Source: Dyadobacter sp. 3J3
GTDB lineage: Bacteria > Bacteroidota > Bacteroidia > Cytophagales > Spirosomataceae
Length of the DNA stretch: 64,000 bases
Direction of reading: 5' to 3'
NCBI RefSeq assembly: GCF_009801115.1
Contig: NZ_VTOL01000009.1
Coordinates: 252,618-316,617, forward strand
In this document: positions 59,953 through 64,000 of the stretch, piece after piece
How the letters are laid out: the number at the start of each line of letters is the position of its first letter
Numbering within the stretch: position 1 is the stretch's first letter
Position numbers and translations under genes: made by a program
Notes under the pieces: generated by a model
What the model was told of the DNA's origin: nothing
What the model saw: only the letters and a program-made list of their open reading frames with translations
The model's database searches: none

Positions 59953-61185
59953 ATGAAGTCATATTTTAACAGACGCGGTTTCTTAAAAAAAACCAGTCTT
60001 GCTGCCATAGCAACCACTTTGGGTAGTGAAATTGTTTTTGCAGACAAATTACCAAGGAAGTACCTGCCCATTGGATTTGGAGAAAAAGATGCTTTAAAAG
60101 GCAAAAATATTGATATGATCGTTCAGGGCGACAAACCCTGGAATGTAGAATCTCCGCTTAATCTTCTGGATGACCGTATTACGCCTGTTGACAAAATGTT
60201 CATCCGCAATAATGGACTGATCCCGGAAACTATTGATGTCAAAAACTGGACTTTAACCATTGACGGAGAATCCGTTACAGCACCAAAAACTTATTCTCTT
60301 GAAGAATTAAAAAAGAAATTCAAGCATCATACTTATCAGCTAACCCTGGAATGTGGTGGAAACGGACGTTCGGGCTATTATCCTGCGACATCCGGAAATC
60401 AGTGGGGACAAGGCGCCGTGCATTGTGCAGAATGGACTGGTGTAAAGCTAAAAGATATTCTAAAAGATGTTGGGATAAAAAGTGATGCCGTTTATATTGG
60501 CTATCACGGTAAAGACCTGCATCTCAGCAGAGATCCGAAAAAGGAAGCTATTTCAAGAGGTGTGCCTATTGCCAAAGCCATGGAAGATGAAACTTTAATT
60601 GCCTGGCAGTTAAACGGACAAGATATTCCGGAATTTCACGGCTACCCTTTACGTTTGGTTATTGGCGGGTGGCCAGCGTCCGTTTCGGGAAAATGGCTAA
60701 GCCGGATTTCTGTTCGTAATAAAGTACACGACGGTGCAAAAATGGAAGGCCATAGTTACAAAATGCCTAAAAATCCGGTTCCGCCCGGCACTGAAATTCC
60801 TACTACCGATGAATTTTTCCGGATCATCGAATCCATGCCAGTTAAGTCAATGATCACTTTTCCAAAAACCGGAGCCGTCATTACTTCCGGAGAAATTTTA
60901 CCCGTGCGCGGACATGCCTGGGCTGGTGATAAATCCGTTAAGCTAGTAGAAGTGTCCATTGATTTTGGAGCTACCTGGCAAAATTGCAAACTCGAAGCAC
61001 CCGTCAACCGTTTCGCCTGGCAGCATTGGAATGCAAGTATCAATTTCCCCGTTAAAGGTTATTATGAAGTTTGGGTGAAAGCAACTGACGACGCAGGCGT
61101 TTCTCAACCGATGGTGATTCCATCCTGGAATCCGGGAGGATATCTTAATAATGCGTGTGAAAGAATTGCTGTGAAAGTTGGTTAA
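59953..61185 (+). CDS. sorA: Periplasmic sulfite oxidase/dehydrogenase, molybdopterin subunit SorA
   Basis: 410 residues. The Tat signal NRRGFLKKTS near 6-15 fits export with the molybdenum cofactor bound. The catalytic sulfite-oxidase domain has TYQLTLECGGNGRSGYYP with molybdenum-ligating Cys134, GAVHCAEWTGV, HGYPLRLVIGGWPASVSGKWL (sulfite pocket and cofactor contacts), and a C-terminal dimerisation Ig-like domain (about 300-410: ITSGEILPVRGHAWAGD, WVKATDDAG). It oxidises sulfite to sulfate, passing electrons to the small cytochrome encoded 10 bases downstream. Its molybdenum need links it to modABC at the window start. It could detoxify sulfite made by the persulfide dioxygenase at 11663. 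Confidence 0.93.
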   Translation: MKSYFNRRGFLKKTSLAAIATTLGSEIVFADKLPRKYLPIGFGEKDALKGKNIDMIVQGDKPWNVESPLNLLDDRITPVDKMFIRNNGLIPETIDVKNWTLTIDGESVTAPKTYSLEELKKKFKHHTYQLTLECGGNGRSGYYPATSGNQWGQGAVHCAEWTGVKLKDILKDVGIKSDAVYIGYHGKDLHLSRDPKKEAISRGVPIAKAMEDETLIAWQLNGQDIPEFHGYPLRLVIGGWPASVSGKWLSRISVRNKVHDGAKMEGHSYKMPKNPVPPGTEIPTTDEFFRIIESMPVKSMITFPKTGAVITSGEILPVRGHAWAGDKSVKLVEVSIDFGATWQNCKLEAPVNRFAWQHWNASINFPVKGYYEVWVKATDDAGVSQPMVIPSWNPGGYLNNACERIAVKVG

Positions 61186-61195
61186 GAATCAAATT

Positions 61196-61630
61196 ATGAA
61201 AAATTCATCCAATCAAATAAAAATAATATTTATCATTTTTCTCGTCTTAGGAATCACATTAAGCTCTTTTCGCAGAGACGCTGATAGTGAAATTCCGAAG
61301 AAGAATATTTCTCAGCTTTCCCGCATCTCATTATCAGATACCACAAAAAAAGATCCTGAAACAGGACTGATCGTTGATGAAAACTTGTATATGGTGAAAG
61401 CGCAGTGTACAGGTTGTCATTCTACAAAATTGATTATGGCGAATCATTTTACAAGAGACGGATGGAAACAAAAGATCCGCTGGATGCAGGCGAATCATAA
61501 TTTGTGGGAACTGGGTGATACTGAAAAACAGGTACTGGATTATCTTGAAAAGAATTATGCGCCGGTTCAAATGGTTTCCCGCCGTGCCCCGCTGAAAGAT
61601 ATTCAGTGGTATGATTTAAAATTAAAATAA
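61196..61630 (+). CDS. Cytochrome c subunit of sulfite dehydrogenase, SorB-like
   Basis: 144 residues from ATG 61196; an upstream TTG at 61178 overlaps sorA but gives an implausible start. An N-terminal signal or anchor helix (IKIIFIIFLVLGITLSS, about 8-24) is followed by one c-type haem motif CTGCH (Cys71, Cys74, His75). Other pieces are HFTRDGWKQKIRWMQANHNLW and a Met candidate in MVSRRAP. The protein accepts electrons from SorA and carries them to the respiratory chain in the periplasm. The sorA stop and this start are 10 bases apart. The gene abuts the convergent Uma2 gene with no spacer. Confidence 0.87.
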   Translation: MKNSSNQIKIIFIIFLVLGITLSSFRRDADSEIPKKNISQLSRISLSDTTKKDPETGLIVDENLYMVKAQCTGCHSTKLIMANHFTRDGWKQKIRWMQANHNLWELGDTEKQVLDYLEKNYAPVQMVSRRAPLKDIQWYDLKLK

Positions 61631-62242
61631 TTAATCAGCGAAAATATCACCTACCAACATTTCAAACCCAGGCAAAACCGAGGAAGTCAGAATTTCTTCT
61701 TCGATTAAAGGTTTTAAACCAATAAAAACACCTGCTTCATTAAGCACATAAATAAAAATCGCCTTTTCCGTTGGGTCAACCAGCCAGTATTCTTTTACGC
61801 CGTTTTCCTGATAAACTTCGAATTTATCTTTCATTTCTTTTTTGGAATTTCCCGGAGAAAGAATTTCAATAATTAAATCGGGCGCACCATTACAGCCCTG
61901 ATCATCCAGTTTTTCAAGATCACAGATTACCGAAATATCTGGCTGAACGACGGTATAAACCTGATTAGGTTTTGCGTTTCGTTTTAAAGGAGTTAAACGT
62001 ACATCGAAAGGTGCCATATAAACTTTACAACTATTATTTTGTAAATAGTTGTAAAGTCTGTTACCGATTTTGAAAGAAATATCCTGATGCCGTCTCGCCG
62101 GTGCAGTAGACATTTTAAAAATCTTTCCTTTTATAATTTCCAAACGCTCCTCAAAAGTCCATTGAAGATAATCTTCATAGGTATAAGTGCCAGCAGGATC
62201 CAAATCATCTATTGTCATAAAAGTGTGTGGTTTAGGTTTCAA
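61631..62242 (-). CDS. Uma2-family endonuclease-fold protein
   Basis: 203 residues of the Uma2 (PF05685, DUF820) group with a PD-(D/E)XK restriction fold. Pattern: YTYEDYLQW and RLEIIKGKIFKMSTAP at the start, VQPDISVICD, and APDLIIEILSPGNSKKEMKDKF with VKEYWLVDP, which hold the catalytic Asp, Glu and Lys. Members are very numerous in cyanobacteria and Bacteroidota; function is not established, possibly mobile-element related. The stop codon lies immediately beside that of the sorB gene on the other strand. Start is the ATG at 62242. Confidence 0.9.
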   Translation of the reverse strand: MKPKPHTFMTIDDLDPAGTYTYEDYLQWTFEERLEIIKGKIFKMSTAPARRHQDISFKIGNRLYNYLQNNSCKVYMAPFDVRLTPLKRNAKPNQVYTVVQPDISVICDLEKLDDQGCNGAPDLIIEILSPGNSKKEMKDKFEVYQENGVKEYWLVDPTEKAIFIYVLNEAGVFIGLKPLIEEEILTSSVLPGFEMLVGDIFAD

Positions 62243-62335
62243 TTGATTTATTCAAATATAAAACAAATAACATAAGCTCCCCGATCACAAAGTATTGCTT
62301 ACCTTTAACCTTTCAACTTATTCTATTTTTTACGC

Positions 62336-62887
62336 GTGCGCTTCCTTAAAGTAACAACATCCCGAGTACTAATACATTACCTGATTGCCATCCTTTTATT
62401 ACCTGGCTTATTATCTTTTCAAAAAAAAGAATATCTGACAGAAAGAGAAAAACAGGATATTCCAAAATCCAGTAGTTTACCAAATCCATTAAAAGCCGAA
62501 GTTATAGGAATTCAGGACGGTGACACGATTGAACTGAAATTTATCTTTGATGGAAAGAAAGCAGGTTTTCGCCAGGGCAAACCAATAAGAATTCGTTTTT
62601 TGCATATCAATTCTCCTGAAAGAGGAAAACCATTTTATAAAATAGCAAAACAATATACTTCCGAACGTTGTTTTCGTAAGATTGTAACGATAAAACATAC
62701 CGGAGAATTTGACCGGTACGGCCGTCTTTTAGGTGAGGTTGTTTTACCAAACGGATCGGTATTAAATAAAGAATTAGTTAAAAAAGGATTGGCGATTCAC
62801 TTCAAAAAATATTCAAACAGCGTTGAATATGCCAACCTTGAAATAGATGCACAAAAGAAAAAACTGGGTATCTGGAGTATCCAATAA
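62336..62887 (+). CDS. Thermonuclease (SNase) family protein
   Basis: 183 residues from a GTG start. A hydrophobic N-terminal helix (about 8-28, VLIHYLIAILLLPGLLSF) indicates export or anchoring. The staphylococcal nuclease OB-fold follows (about 52-183): VIGIQDGDTIELKF, IRIRFLHINSPERGKPF (metal and substrate contacts Asp, Arg, Glu), GEFDRYGRLLGEV (second Arg), and LVKKGLAIHF. It cleaves DNA or RNA 5' to phosphate with calcium outside the cytoplasm. A small unknown gene follows 12 bases later. The residues expected for activity appear kept, including Arg in the IRFLHINSPER segment. Confidence 0.88.
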   Translation: MRFLKVTTSRVLIHYLIAILLLPGLLSFQKKEYLTEREKQDIPKSSSLPNPLKAEVIGIQDGDTIELKFIFDGKKAGFRQGKPIRIRFLHINSPERGKPFYKIAKQYTSERCFRKIVTIKHTGEFDRYGRLLGEVVLPNGSVLNKELVKKGLAIHFKKYSNSVEYANLEIDAQKKKLGIWSIQ

Positions 62888-62899
62888 TTATAGCAGGAA

Positions 62900-63499
62900 A
62901 TGAGTTCAGCAGCACTTTTTCAAATTTTATATCAAAACGAAACACTATTCCAGTTACAGGAAGAGTTGATCGTTCCAGTGCAAGAAAAAGAAATAATCTC
63001 CGAAATAATTCCCGCTAAAATTGAAACGCCGGTAGCTCCACCTGCTCCGGAAGTTATACCTCAACCTGTTGTAAAAACCGTTATTGAACCTGTTAGACCA
63101 ATTGTTCCAACGGTTCAGTTTCCAGTGCTTAACCACAAAGTTTTAATATTAATTGACGAGCCAAAACAAAAAGACATGCTGGTTTCAGAAGCTCTGTTTC
63201 TGGACAATATTTTAAAAGCCGTAGGGCAATCTTCCGAAAATGCCGACATTCTTAATTTCAGTTTTTTACCAGGCCAGGATGCCCGAAATGTGTTTGCCGA
63301 AAAGCGCGTTAATTACTTCATTACTTTTGGCGTTCCGCTCATTAAACTTCGGCTCGATCTGCTTCTTCCACCTTATACGCCCAAACAGGTTGAAGGAATC
63401 TGGTTTCTCCTGACCGATCCGCTGGCCGTTATTGAAGCGGATGTCGCTTTGAAAAAGAAACTCTGGACTGCCCTGAAACAGATGTTTCCAAAGACTTAA
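62900..63499 (+). CDS. Unknown proline-rich-linker protein
   Basis: 199 residues; family not recognised. A short N-terminal helical segment (ALFQILYQNETLFQLQEEL) is followed by a Pro/Val/Ile-rich linker (about 38-75, PVAPPAPEVIPQPVVKTVIEPVRPIVP) and a globular alpha-beta domain of about 115 residues (KVLILIDEPKQKDMLVSEALFLDNILKAVGQSS, VNYFITFGVPLIKLRLDLLLPPYTP). No signal or membrane segment. It follows the thermonuclease gene by 12 bases. Confidence 0.7.
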   Translation: MSSAALFQILYQNETLFQLQEELIVPVQEKEIISEIIPAKIETPVAPPAPEVIPQPVVKTVIEPVRPIVPTVQFPVLNHKVLILIDEPKQKDMLVSEALFLDNILKAVGQSSENADILNFSFLPGQDARNVFAEKRVNYFITFGVPLIKLRLDLLLPPYTPKQVEGIWFLLTDPLAVIEADVALKKKLWTALKQMFPKT

Positions 63500-63596
63500 T
63501 TCTGAGCTATTTACTTATAAAAACAACCGGTCATCACAATAATATTGCCGATTTCTCAGTTTTGATGGATACTTGCGAGCTAAACCATGACTAACG

Positions 63597-64000
63597 ATGG
63601 CTAAATTCACTGAGCGTATTTCAAACTGGTTCCGTTCTTCGAAGGATGACGAAGAATATTTTTATGATAACGAACCCGAATCACCTACCGAAGCTCCATT
63701 GAGCCTCAAAGATACCATGCCTCAAAATCCTTTGAATACTTCTGTCAGTAAGGTGACAGCAAATAATAATTCTCCTCAACCTGAACAAAATCCGGTAACA
63801 CCCGTCAGAACAGAAGTCGTAATTCCCTATTGGCTGGAAGACGAAGATACGCTGCGCGATGAAGGTATTTTGTTCGGCTTGTCAGAATCGGATCCAACCG
63901 AAAAAACGGATATAATCCATAAATACTTTTCGCACCTTGCTGCCTCACATTTGAGCAGTATTGAGCAGCATAATGAGCGTATTCAGGAGCAAAATCTGTT
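63597..64000 (+). CDS. Unknown protein, N-terminal part (cut by window end)
   Basis: An ATG at 63597 opens a frame running 134 residues to the window edge with no stop. The N-terminus is basic (KFTERISNWFRSSK), followed by an acidic, low-complexity stretch with Pro and Asn runs (about 18-80) and a more structured region (PYWLEDEDTLRDEGILFGLS, HKYFSHLAASHLSSIEQHNERIQE). No family recognised. Only the first part is visible. Confidence 0.65.
   Translation, partial: MAKFTERISNWFRSSKDDEEYFYDNEPESPTEAPLSLKDTMPQNPLNTSVSKVTANNNSPQPEQNPVTPVRTEVVIPYWLEDEDTLRDEGILFGLSESDPTEKTDIIHKYFSHLAASHLSSIEQHNERIQEQNL

Noticed and set aside
1..64000. CRISPR array or prophage
   Set aside because: No regularly spaced repeats, cas genes, capsid or terminase genes were seen.

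Overview
The window looks like chromosomal DNA of a Gram-negative Bacteroidota bacterium, most likely order Cytophagales and Dyadobacter- or Spirosoma-like. The reasons are TAnnTTTG-type promoter elements, a type IX secretion (T9SS) sorting domain, a DUF5686/carboxypeptidase-like outer-membrane protein, a GH92 alpha-mannosidase, DUF1080 proteins, a large HEAT-repeat/cytochrome c lipoprotein and hybrid histidine kinases. The genus is inferred from memory of such gene sets; no search was run.

Layout. 1-4.6 kb: aminotransferase (cut by the window edge), a palindromic repeat, the molybdate importer modABC and an SGNH hydrolase. 4.78-6.76 kb: a small cargo-only island beside a tRNA-Arg gene. It is flanked by a near-perfect direct repeat of the tRNA 3' end and carries a nonsense-mutated DUF2971 gene and an unknown membrane protein. 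6.9-9.9 kb: hflX and a MATE exporter. 10.0-14.5 kb: a sulfur cluster with a Crp/Fnr regulator, a TauE/SafE exporter, a persulfide-dioxygenase/rhodanese fusion and a split YeeE/YedE transporter, interrupted by a large nested inverted repeat. 14.5-23.2 kb: methyltransferase, giant HEAT/cytochrome c lipoprotein, membrane protein, AraC regulator, the hxlB-hxlA formaldehyde (RuMP) pair and a PhnA-like protein. 23.3-36.9 kb: DUF5686 protein, hybrid kinase, Bcr/CflA exporter, EthD protein, split 5'-nucleotidase, a LuxR regulator with a degenerate receiver, two overlapping convergent L,D-transpeptidases and an EamA permease. 37-46.7 kb: a sugar locus with two DUF1080 proteins, GH92, a LacI regulator and a cytochrome c/beta-propeller protein, with two matching LacI-type operator palindromes. 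46.8-51.2 kb: hybrid kinase and NtrC-type regulator encoded tail to tail, then a small PepSY-like protein. 51.2-52.8 kb: a 1.6-kb AT-rich gene-free stretch holding a possible small RNA. 52.8-58 kb: a 1343-residue repeat-rich surface protein and a T9SS-sorted partner. 58-64 kb: two Tat ferritin-like proteins, a sulfite oxidase with its cytochrome, Uma2 nuclease, thermonuclease and two unknown proteins, the last cut by the window end.

Connections. A coherent sulfur route can be read from the window. Persulfide is oxidised by the dioxygenase/rhodanese protein. Sulfite is exported by TauE/SafE or oxidised in the periplasm by the molybdenum enzyme SorA with its cytochrome SorB. Thiosulfate-type sulfur is handled by the YeeE pair, and molybdate is supplied by ModABC. 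Two GTGA-N6-TCAC sites next to the Crp/Fnr gene suggest local control. The main candidates for something undescribed are the tRNA-Arg mini-island, the LacI regulon linking GH92, DUF1080 and cytochrome c proteins, and the possible small RNA in the long gene-free stretch.
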